DNA of 64,000 nucleotides from Acinetobacter apis (GTDB taxonomy: Bacteria > Pseudomonadota > Gammaproteobacteria > Pseudomonadales > Moraxellaceae). Where the stretch lies: contig NZ_FZLN01000003.1 in the NCBI RefSeq assembly GCF_900197575.1, positions 186,001 through 250,000 of the forward strand, written 5' to 3'. The notes under the pieces are model-generated. The model was not told where the DNA came from. It worked only from the letters and a program-made list of their open reading frames with translations, and did not search any database. Numbering within the stretch: position 1 is the first letter of the stretch; the number at the start of each line of letters is the position of its first letter. Position numbers and translations under genes: made by a program. Below, piece after piece: positions 52,660 to 60,318 of this stretch.

Positions 52660-53438
52660 AAAGAAAGTTCAACTATGCTTGGCGTGTTGGTGCGACAGCA
52701 TTTAGCTTTGCAAGTTTTGGTGTAGGCGGTATTGCGATTGGTACTTTGCTAGGTCCAGCACTGAAACTAAAAAAACTGAATAAGCAAGAAAGGATTGATG
52801 TTACCCAAACGGTAATTCAACAAAGTTTTTATCATTTTGTTGAGATGATGGTGCAACTTGGCATCATGACTTATGAGGTTGACGGGCTAGATAAGCTTAA
52901 AAATAGTCAACAAGAGTTAGTAATTGCGAATCATCCAACATTAATTGATGTCGTTTTAATTATTGGTTTAATGGAAAAAGCAAATTGTGTGGTTAAACAA
53001 GCCTTGTGGAAAAATATTTTTACTGCAGGCCCTGTGAAGAATGCAAATTATATCCTTAATGAAGGTTCTGAGCAGTTCATGAATGATTGTGTAGCACGTT
53101 TACATGAAGATGGTGCGCCATCTTTAGTCATTTTTCCTGAAGGTACACGTACAGTTAAAGAAAATAAGATTAATCTTTTTCAAAGGGGGGCAGCGAATAT
53201 TGCATTACGTACAAATGTACCTATTCGTCCTGTCATCGTGACATGTAGTCCATCAACTCTCAGTAAAAATGAAAGGTGGTATCACATTCCTGATCGACCT
53301 TTTCACATATCCATTCGTGTATTGGATCCAATTTACGTTCAAGATATTGTTCCTCAACTTGAGGTCACACCTAAAAATGTGCGTATTTTAAATCAATATC
53401 TTTATCAGTTTTTTAATCGAGAGTTATCGAAGCAATGA
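52653..53438 (+). CDS. PlsC-like 1-acylglycerol-3-phosphate-type acyltransferase (APE cluster)
   Basis: A 261-residue membrane-associated acyltransferase. The HX4D motif is NHPTLID (His94, Asp99), and the phosphate-binding FPEGTRT is at 161-167. An N-terminal hydrophobic stretch (about 13-35) may anchor it. In aryl polyene clusters this enzyme is thought to help attach the polyene to a lipid anchor. An AGGAG at 52638-52642 fits the ATG at 52653 and not the TTG at 52644. Its stop overlaps the first carrier-protein gene by four bases. Confidence 0.87.
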   Translation: MLKRKFNYAWRVGATAFSFASFGVGGIAIGTLLGPALKLKKLNKQERIDVTQTVIQQSFYHFVEMMVQLGIMTYEVDGLDKLKNSQQELVIANHPTLIDVVLIIGLMEKANCVVKQALWKNIFTAGPVKNANYILNEGSEQFMNDCVARLHEDGAPSLVIFPEGTRTVKENKINLFQRGAANIALRTNVPIRPVIVTCSPSTLSKNERWYHIPDRPFHISIRVLDPIYVQDIVPQLEVTPKNVRILNQYLYQFFNRELSKQ

Positions 53439-53695
53439 GTGATCTTGCAACACAATTGAAGCAAATGATTATTGATGTTTTAGCGTTAGAAGATATTCGC
53501 GTAGAAGACATTGATGATACAGCTCCTCTATTTAACGAGGGTTTGGGGTTAGATTCTATCGATGCATTAGAGTTGGGGCTTGCTTTAAAAAAGCGCTACA
53601 ACATTCATCTTAATGCTGAGTCAGAAGATACTAAAAAATATTTTCAATCTATCAATACGCTAGTTGCGCTTGTTGAGCAAAAAGGAACACGTTAG
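53435..53695 (+). CDS. Acyl carrier protein 1 (APE cluster)
   Basis: An 86-residue acidic four-helix carrier. The phosphopantetheine site is Ser41 in GLDSIDALEL. It would carry intermediates of the polyene chain as a thioester, like FabF/AcpP partners. It overlaps the acyltransferase gene by four bases (ATGA) and is followed 10 bp later by a second carrier. Confidence 0.92.
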   Translation: MSDLATQLKQMIIDVLALEDIRVEDIDDTAPLFNEGLGLDSIDALELGLALKKRYNIHLNAESEDTKKYFQSINTLVALVEQKGTR

Positions 53696-53705
53696 AGATA
53701 TTATT

Positions 53706-53963
53706 ATGTTAACAGAAGAGTATATTTTAAATCAGTTACGCGATTGGATGGATGAATTATTTGAGATTGATCCTAGCAAAGTAAACATGGACTCTAATTT
53801 ATATACTGACTTAGATGTCGATAGTATAGATGCTGTTGATTTAGTTGTAAAAATTAAGAATTTAACCGGTAAAATGGTTGAGCCTGAAGACTTTAAAAAC
53901 GTCAGAACAGTGCATGATGTTGTTTTAGTTATACAAAAAATGTCGATTGAATGCGAGGCATAA
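53706..53963 (+). CDS. Acyl carrier protein 2 (APE cluster)
   Basis: An 85-residue carrier protein with Ser40 in DVDSIDAVDL. It differs strongly from the neighbouring carrier, with a more acidic recognition helix and another length of loop, so the two probably have separate jobs (starter versus extender, or assembly versus transfer). ATG 53706 is used; an in-frame start at 53664 would lie inside the first carrier gene. Overlaps the next gene by 13 bases. Confidence 0.92.
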   Translation: MLTEEYILNQLRDWMDELFEIDPSKVNMDSNLYTDLDVDSIDAVDLVVKIKNLTGKMVEPEDFKNVRTVHDVVLVIQKMSIECEA

Positions 53964-54508
53964 TAGCTACTTTAACAGGGGTTACCTTGTTGATTTACCC
54001 TTTTTTAATGGGTTGGTGTTTGTCACATGGTTATATGTGGCAGGTAAGTATATTGTTATTGGTCTTGGGTGTATTACGTCTGATTTTTCAAAAGAAGAAT
54101 AACGTATTGTGGCCTTTGACATCGCTTGCTGTCATTTGTGGCAGTTTTAGCTTAATTTTTAAATCGGCTTTAGGGCTTAAATTTTATCCTGTGATGATGA
54201 GCTTAGGTGCGCTTTGTGTATTTTCTTATACATTATGGAAACCACCATCGATGATTGAGCGTTTTGCCCGCGTTTTTGAGCCTACACTTCCTAAAGAGGG
54301 AGTGCTGTGGACGAGAAAGGTAACAATGGTTTGGTGTATTTTCTTTGCTTTCAATGCTTTTTTTGCATTTTGTACGGTCTTCTTTTTCCCAATCTCTATT
54401 TGGGTGTTATACAACGGCTTTATTTCTTATTTAATGATGGGGGTGCTGTTACTTGGTGAGTTTATCTTACGTAAGAGACAGCAAAAAATTCACAATGAAT
54501 CATATTGA
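53951..54508 (+). CDS. COG4648-type membrane protein (APE cluster)
   Basis: A 185-residue inner-membrane protein with about five or six hydrophobic spans and a conserved cytosolic loop, KPPSMIERFARVFEPTLPKEG. This type is found in aryl polyene clusters next to the carrier proteins and the acyl ligase; its function is not known, though a role in membrane assembly or export is plausible. Overlaps both flanking genes (13 and 14 bases). Confidence 0.8.
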   Translation: MRGIIATLTGVTLLIYPFLMGWCLSHGYMWQVSILLLVLGVLRLIFQKKNNVLWPLTSLAVICGSFSLIFKSALGLKFYPVMMSLGALCVFSYTLWKPPSMIERFARVFEPTLPKEGVLWTRKVTMVWCIFFAFNAFFAFCTVFFFPISIWVLYNGFISYLMMGVLLLGEFILRKRQQKIHNESY

Positions 54509-56102
54509 TTACGCTGATCGCATTTTATGTTGGGATAGTCATTTAACCGCTATAACATTTAATGCATTTTGGCAAGATGTTGAGCAACAGGCAGGTATTT
54601 TATCTGAAAGTACATGCACGGAAATGGCTTTGTGGGAAGCAGATAGTTATGACTTTTTAGTCTTATTTTTTGCAGTGCTTACTACGGGTAAAACTTTAAT
54701 TTTACCGCCAAATCGTGTTCCTGCTTTGGAAAAACAATTACAAGATCAAAATATTTATTTTGTTGAGCGACAAACTTCGCATCAGTCTATTTGTATCGAT
54801 TTTAAATTATTAGAGCAGGCTAAAATTGTCTTCTTTACATCAGGGTCAACAGGCAAACCTAAACAGATTGTCAGATATTTAAAGCAATTGTTGAATGAAG
54901 TTACGTGTTTAGAACAACATTTTTACTTGCCAAAACAGAGTGTTGCCATTGCAACTGTAAGTCATCAGCATATTTATGGATTGTTGTTTAAATTGTTATG
55001 GCCTTTACATACAGGTCGAAGCTTCTACCGAGAGCAATTACTATACCCTGAATACGTAGTACAGATGCAACATAGACTGCTTGGATTAGAGTTGAGTAAC
55101 TATTTAATCTCTAGCCCTGCATTATTAAAACGTTGGTCATCGGGTATAGACTTGACGGCATGTGAATCTATTTTCTCATCAGGTGGAAAATTAGATTCAG
55201 GGATTCGTGAGAACATAAATGTAGACATTTGCGAAATTTTGGGGAGCTCTGAAACAGGGGGTATCGCGTATAAAAAATCTGACGATGCATTATGGAGTGC
55301 ATTACAAGGCGTAGAGATTGGAACGATTGAAAATCAACAGCTTCGTGTACGTAGCACTCATGCTATGACTACAGATTGGGTGCTGACTGGGGATCGTGTA
55401 GATTTATATCCAAATCAATGTTTTAAGTTGTTAGGTAGGGTAGATCGAATTGTAAAACTTGAAGAAAAACGTTTAAGTTTAGATGCAATCGAGTGCGCTA
55501 TTTTACAATTAGATCAGATTGAGCAGTGTCATGTATTGATGGTTGAGCATGAGCATCGTCAAGTACTCGCTTGTGTTGCTGTATTGTCTGATGCACTAAA
55601 ACTAGAAGCAAAACCTATTGTTGTTGCGCACTTAAAGAAAGAGCTGACCTGCTTGCTTGAGAAAATTGCGATTCCTCGTCGCTGGAGATTTTTATCTAAA
55701 ATGCCTATAAACAGCCAATCAAAAATAAATCACCAAAATCTAAAAGAATTGTTTGATAAAAATTTATATCCAATGGTTTTATCTGAATATATAGAGCAAG
55801 ATCATTATGGTTTTGAACTTGAATTTTTGCCGGATTTACTTTGTTTTAAAGGCCATTTTCCGAATCAACCTGTGTATCCTGGTGTAGGTCAAATTGCATT
55901 TGTTGATCACTTTGCAAAACAAATATGGTCCGATTTAGACTGGTGCTGTGGCTATGAGCAACTTAAATTTCAAGAGGTTATTCAGCCGAATCAAGTGGTT
56001 ATATTGGCATTATCTCGAAAGGCACACAAAGTTAGCTTTAAAATAAGTATTAATGGTAAAGCTTTAGCCTCAGGCCGTTTTGTATATGAGTGTCAAATAT
56101 GA
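54495..56102 (+). CDS. Acyl/aryl ligase fused to a hot-dog dehydratase (APE cluster)
   Basis: A 535-residue two-domain protein. Residues 1 to about 430 form an AMP-dependent acyl-CoA/ACP synthetase: P-loop FFTSGSTGKPK at 113-123, GSSETGG, the TGD motif and a C-terminal Lys in MPINSQSK. Residues about 435-535 form a FabA/FabZ-like hot-dog domain with KGHFPNQPVYPGVGQ near 452-466. It would load an aryl starter acid onto a carrier and dehydrate 3-hydroxyacyl intermediates. In the E. coli/Xenorhabdus type these are separate proteins. ATG 54495 is preferred to a TTG at 54453. Confidence 0.88.
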   Translation: MNHIDYADRILCWDSHLTAITFNAFWQDVEQQAGILSESTCTEMALWEADSYDFLVLFFAVLTTGKTLILPPNRVPALEKQLQDQNIYFVERQTSHQSICIDFKLLEQAKIVFFTSGSTGKPKQIVRYLKQLLNEVTCLEQHFYLPKQSVAIATVSHQHIYGLLFKLLWPLHTGRSFYREQLLYPEYVVQMQHRLLGLELSNYLISSPALLKRWSSGIDLTACESIFSSGGKLDSGIRENINVDICEILGSSETGGIAYKKSDDALWSALQGVEIGTIENQQLRVRSTHAMTTDWVLTGDRVDLYPNQCFKLLGRVDRIVKLEEKRLSLDAIECAILQLDQIEQCHVLMVEHEHRQVLACVAVLSDALKLEAKPIVVAHLKKELTCLLEKIAIPRRWRFLSKMPINSQSKINHQNLKELFDKNLYPMVLSEYIEQDHYGFELEFLPDLLCFKGHFPNQPVYPGVGQIAFVDHFAKQIWSDLDWCCGYEQLKFQEVIQPNQVVILALSRKAHKVSFKISINGKALASGRFVYECQI

Positions 56103-56830
56103 AAATGGTTTTCATTATTCCTGTTTATAACCACCCACATTATTTAAATGAACTAATGGCCTATTTAAAACAATTTGGCCATGACATTATTATTGTGAAT
56201 GATGGAAGTAATTATGACACCTCAAAGATATTAAAGACTCTTGCTCAAGGTGAGCATGTGACACTGATTGAACATGCTCAGAATATGGGGAAAGGTCAGG
56301 CCGTCATGAGCGGTTTAAAACAAGCAAGAATATCTGGTTATAGCCATGCCTTACAGTTAGATGCAGATGGGCAACATTGTTGGCAAGACATCTCTAAGTT
56401 TTTAGAAGCAGCTCAGAAAAATCCTTCTGCAATGGTCATTGGGCAACCCATATTTGACCAATCCGTACCCAAAAAACGTTTATATGGACGTTATGCAACC
56501 CATATTTGGGTATGGATTAATACCTTGTCTTTAGAGATTAAAGACAGTATGTGCGGTTTTAGAGTTTACCCTCTTGATGCAACGTTAAAGATAATGGATC
56601 AGTATACATTACGACCGCGCATGGGTTTTGACAGTGAAATATTGGTGTATTTAAAGTGGGAAGGAACGCCATTTATTAATGTTCCAACCAAGGTGATTTA
56701 TCCTGAGGATGGCATTTCACATTTCAACGTGTGGGATGACAACGTTGAGTTAACTAAAATGCATACATCACTTTTTTTTGGCATGCTTGCTCGATTGCCT
56801 AAATTATTGCGTCACCAAATTAAAGGTTAG
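56099..56830 (+). CDS. GT2-family glycosyltransferase (APE cluster)
   Basis: A 243-residue cytosolic glycosyltransferase of the DPM1-like family 2. Donor-binding motifs FIIPVYNH, IVNDGS and the DxD box LDADGQH (Asp88, Asp90) are present; MCGFRVYP is near 153. No membrane span. In aryl polyene clusters it presumably adds a sugar during formation of the lipid-linked pigment. In some clusters it is fused to an acyltransferase; here the acyltransferase is the next gene. ATGA overlap with the upstream gene. Confidence 0.88.
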   Translation: MKMVFIIPVYNHPHYLNELMAYLKQFGHDIIIVNDGSNYDTSKILKTLAQGEHVTLIEHAQNMGKGQAVMSGLKQARISGYSHALQLDADGQHCWQDISKFLEAAQKNPSAMVIGQPIFDQSVPKKRLYGRYATHIWVWINTLSLEIKDSMCGFRVYPLDATLKIMDQYTLRPRMGFDSEILVYLKWEGTPFINVPTKVIYPEDGISHFNVWDDNVELTKMHTSLFFGMLARLPKLLRHQIKG

Positions 56831-57754
56831 ATGAACATGGCAAAGCCTCGCTGGAATGAAGTGAAAGAAAAAGGTGGCATGCTACCTTTACTGATTATTT
56901 TATGGTTATACCGTTTAGGTGGCCGTTGGTTTATCCAATGTATTTTATATTTTATTGTGCTGTGGTATTGGATATTTGCGGCTGCATCAAGAAAAGCATC
57001 ATTAGATTACCTACAACGGTTGCATTTATTTGCAGGCGAGCGCTCGCCGTTCACTCATTTACCGACCATGACAGACACCTATGCTCATTTGATGAGTTTT
57101 TCCCAATCTATTTTAGATAAAATAGAAGGGTGGTTAGGTAAGTTTTCTCAGCAAGACTTACATGTCATGGGGCAGCAAGATTTAGGTCAGTATCATAAAA
57201 AAGGTTTGATTCTTATTGTTTCACACTTTGGTAATGTTGAGCTTTTGCGTGCAATTAAATCAGAACATTTACAAAAAATTAATGTTCTTGTTTACCAAAA
57301 ACATGCGTCTAAATTTAATCAGTTTTTACAAAAAATCAGTGATAAAGCCAATATTAATTTAATCTCTGTTGATGAATTAGGTGTCGAAACGGCAATATTT
57401 TTAGAACAAAAATTGGCACAAGGTGAGTGGGTACTGATAGCTGCTGACCGAGTGCCAATCCATTCCAATCGTGTGCTAGATGTTGATTTTTTGGGTGAAA
57501 AGGCTTTATGGCCACAAGGGGCTTGGATTTTAGCAAGTATGTTAAAAGTGCCAGTGGTCGCTGTATTTTGTTACCGTTTTCAAAAAAAACTAGAAGTCCA
57601 TATTCATTCGATGTCTGAGTGTTTACAGCTACCTAGAAGAACAAGAGAACAGGCATTGAAAGAGATCACAACACAATATGTTCGATTGGTTGAACAACAC
57701 TGCCTACGTGTACCTTATCAGTGGTTTAATTTTTATTATTTTTGGAATAAATAA
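56831..57754 (+). CDS. LpxL/HtrB-like lipid acyltransferase (APE cluster)
   Basis: A 307-residue protein of the lysophospholipid/lipid A acyltransferase family. One N-terminal hydrophobic region (about 33-52) anchors it; the HX4E catalytic motif is SHFGNVE (His132, Glu137). It probably transfers an acyl chain, or the polyene itself, in building the outer-membrane lipid. It starts directly after the glycosyltransferase stop. Confidence 0.87.
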   Translation: MNMAKPRWNEVKEKGGMLPLLIILWLYRLGGRWFIQCILYFIVLWYWIFAAASRKASLDYLQRLHLFAGERSPFTHLPTMTDTYAHLMSFSQSILDKIEGWLGKFSQQDLHVMGQQDLGQYHKKGLILIVSHFGNVELLRAIKSEHLQKINVLVYQKHASKFNQFLQKISDKANINLISVDELGVETAIFLEQKLAQGEWVLIAADRVPIHSNRVLDVDFLGEKALWPQGAWILASMLKVPVVAVFCYRFQKKLEVHIHSMSECLQLPRRTREQALKEITTQYVRLVEQHCLRVPYQWFNFYYFWNK

Positions 57755-57756
57755 AT

Positions 57757-59292
57757 ATGCAGGTATTAACCGTAGGTGAAGCAGCTCTTACTATAGAAGA
57801 TATTGTTGCTGTTGCTAATAATCAGTGTCAGGTTGCATTGCCGCAAAACGTGGTTTGGAATAAAAAAATTCAGCAAGGTGTAGACTTTTTAGATGACCTT
57901 TTAAAAAAAGAAGGTGTAATTTACGGTGTGACCACAGGATATGGTGACTCATGTTTAATTGAAGTACCAATACATCAAGTCAACGAATTACCCCTTCAGC
58001 TCTCTCGTTTTCATGGCTGTGGTTTGGGTGAAAACCTTGATGTAGTCACTGCACGAGCGGTTATTATTACTCGTTTATGTTCATTGGCGCGTGGGTTTTC
58101 TGGCGTATCATTATCATTACTTCAACGCCTTGTTTGGATGCTTAATGAAAATGTAATTCCTGTTATTCCTTCTGAGGGTTCTGTTGGGGCAAGTGGTGAC
58201 TTAACGCCATTATCTTATATTGCAGGTGCTTTGGTCGGTGAAAGAGATGTTTACATACATGGTGATATTCAGCCCATTGCTAAAGTATACCAAAGCTATC
58301 AAATGGCGCCGGTAGTATTAAGACCGAAAGAAGGTCTTGCACTCATGAATGGCACAGCAGTAATGACGGCGATTGCCTGCTTAAATTTTAAAAGAGCAGA
58401 GCAGATTAGTTTAGCAAGTACATATATTACAGCATTAAATGTTTTGGCATTAGATGGTAATGCCAGCCATTTCGATGAAGTTTTATTTGCACAAAAGCCC
58501 CATGTTGGGCAGCAACATATAGCTGCACAGTTAAGATACTTCTTAGCATATCAGCCAGATCAAACACATCAAAGCCCACGACTACAAGATCGTTATTCTT
58601 TACGTTGTGCACCACATGTCATTGGGGTGTTTGAAGACTCTAAAGTATGGTTACGTCAGTTTATCGAAAATGAATTGAACTCAAGCAATGACAATCCGTT
58701 AATAGACCCTATTGAACAACGTGTATTGCACGGAGGTCATTTTTATGGTGGTCATATTGCACAAGCGATGGACAGTTTAAAGTTAATGATTGCAAATATT
58801 GCTGATTTAATGGACCGCCAAATCGCTCAATTGGTTGACCAAAAGATGAATCATGGATTGCCAAGAAACTTAACTGGTGCAACTGCTGAGCGATTGCCTT
58901 TAAATCATGGTTTTAAAGCTGTGCAAATTGCTGTTTCAGCATGGACAGCAGAGGCACTCAAACAAACTTTACCTGCTTCTATTTTTTCAAGGTCAACTGA
59001 ATGTCATAATCAAGATAAAGTGAGCATGGGTACAATCGCAGCGCGTGACGCCACTCGGACCATTGTGTTAACAGAACAAGTCATTGCAGCCTTAAGCTGT
59101 GCTGCCACGCAAGCAATATATTTAAAAAATGTCATCGTTTCCCCAGAATTACAACACTTTATTGATTGGACGAAAAAGACATTCGACTATGTCATTGAAG
59201 ATCGACCATTACAAAATGAACTACAGCAGTTGGTTGACAGTTTAGAAAATTTAGAGCTGTTAACACAGTGGGAGAGTCACAATGCATGTTGA
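57757..59292 (+). CDS. Aromatic amino acid ammonia-lyase (HAL/TAL family; APE cluster)
   Basis: A 511-residue MIO-enzyme. The self-cyclising Ala145-Ser146-Gly147 is in GSVGASGDLTPLSY; the catalytic Tyr is in TTGYGDS (Tyr62); ENELNSSNDNPL is also conserved. Annotators usually call it histidine ammonia-lyase. The substrate-selecting pair reads Phe85-His86, unlike HAL (Ser-His), classical TAL (His-Leu) or PAL (Phe-Leu). In a pigment cluster it most likely deaminates tyrosine or phenylalanine to give the aryl acid used by the ligase. Two bases after the acyltransferase; overlaps the next gene by 11 bases. Confidence 0.9.
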   Translation: MQVLTVGEAALTIEDIVAVANNQCQVALPQNVVWNKKIQQGVDFLDDLLKKEGVIYGVTTGYGDSCLIEVPIHQVNELPLQLSRFHGCGLGENLDVVTARAVIITRLCSLARGFSGVSLSLLQRLVWMLNENVIPVIPSEGSVGASGDLTPLSYIAGALVGERDVYIHGDIQPIAKVYQSYQMAPVVLRPKEGLALMNGTAVMTAIACLNFKRAEQISLASTYITALNVLALDGNASHFDEVLFAQKPHVGQQHIAAQLRYFLAYQPDQTHQSPRLQDRYSLRCAPHVIGVFEDSKVWLRQFIENELNSSNDNPLIDPIEQRVLHGGHFYGGHIAQAMDSLKLMIANIADLMDRQIAQLVDQKMNHGLPRNLTGATAERLPLNHGFKAVQIAVSAWTAEALKQTLPASIFSRSTECHNQDKVSMGTIAARDATRTIVLTEQVIAALSCAATQAIYLKNVIVSPELQHFIDWTKKTFDYVIEDRPLQNELQQLVDSLENLELLTQWESHNAC

Positions 59293-59707
59293 TGTTGAAA
59301 TGGAAATACCTTTTCATGATGTAGATACCATGAATATTGTTTGGCATGGGCATTATATTAAATATTTTGAAATTGCACGTTGTAAGCTCTTGGATTTATT
59401 TGGCTACAATTATAATGATATGTTGAATTCAGGCTATGCTTGGCCTGTGATAGATAGCCATGTGCGCTATATATATGGCATCAAATTTCAACAAAAAATT
59501 AGGGTCCGTGCAACGCTCAAAGAATGGGAAAATCGTTTAAAAATAGACTATCTTATTTTTGATGCTGAAACGGGAAAACGTATGACCAAAGGTTATACCA
59601 CACAAGTGGCAGTGAATATGCAGACCCATGAATTGTGTTTACAGTCACCCCAAATATTGTTTGATCGTTTAAAGGCATGGGATCTTTTTGTGAGTGATCA
59701 AGCATGA
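59282..59707 (+). CDS. 4HBT-type acyl-CoA thioesterase (APE cluster)
   Basis: A 141-residue single hot-dog thioesterase. The family active-site region FHDVDTMNIVWHGHY includes Asp15 (the general base/nucleophile position of 4-hydroxybenzoyl-CoA thioesterases) and the following helix. It could release or proof-read acyl intermediates. It overlaps the ammonia-lyase by 11 bases and the next gene by four. Confidence 0.88.
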   Translation: MHVDVEMEIPFHDVDTMNIVWHGHYIKYFEIARCKLLDLFGYNYNDMLNSGYAWPVIDSHVRYIYGIKFQQKIRVRATLKEWENRLKIDYLIFDAETGKRMTKGYTTQVAVNMQTHELCLQSPQILFDRLKAWDLFVSDQA

Positions 59708-60318
59708 AGCATGGGTTAATTATTTTTTTTCTAAGTTTATTTTCTGTATCAGCGATGGCCGATGTAAGTCAAGCTCGAAGTATTTTTCAACAGTTGGCAC
59801 ATACACCAACCATACGGGCACACTTTGAACAGCAAAAGACAATGACCAGTTTAAACAGAACATTTACTTCACAAGGTGATGTTCTATTTAGCCAACAGTA
59901 TGGTGTGTTATGGCAAATTAAAAAACCAGTACAGGCTGATTTGATTGTCACTGAGAGGAAGCTGATTCAAAAAACCAAGCGTACTATGAGTGAAATGAAT
60001 GTTAAACAATCTGAATATGGTTCAATTGCAACACTTTTTTTACAGCTAATGGCAGGTGATGAAGAAACTTTGGTCAAAAACTTTAATTTAATGTCAGTAG
60101 AAAAAAATAATGCCCACTGGAAAATTCAATTAACACCTAAACATGCTTTATTTAAAAAACTGTTTGATCAGGTTGATATGCAAGGCGGTCAGTATCTTGA
60201 TCACATCGTTTTACATGAAAAAGCCGGGAATTCGACAACCATTCGCTTTAGCCAACAATCAGCACAACCTCAACAATTAAATGTACAAGAATATGCACTT
60301 TTCCAATTGGCAAAATAA
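59704..60318 (+). CDS. LolA-like periplasmic lipid carrier (APE cluster)
   Basis: A 204-residue exported protein. The signal peptide ends near VSAMA-DV; the mature part has the LolA/LolB half-barrel fold, recognised from the RSIFQQLAHTPTIRAHFEQQK start and the FTSQGDVLFSQQYGVLWQIKKP segment. The house LolA moves lipoproteins; this copy, inside a pigment cluster and beside an MMPL exporter, probably moves the polyene lipid across the periplasm. Confidence 0.85.
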   Translation: MKHGLIIFFLSLFSVSAMADVSQARSIFQQLAHTPTIRAHFEQQKTMTSLNRTFTSQGDVLFSQQYGVLWQIKKPVQADLIVTERKLIQKTKRTMSEMNVKQSEYGSIATLFLQLMAGDEETLVKNFNLMSVEKNNAHWKIQLTPKHALFKKLFDQVDMQGGQYLDHIVLHEKAGNSTTIRFSQQSAQPQQLNVQEYALFQLAK

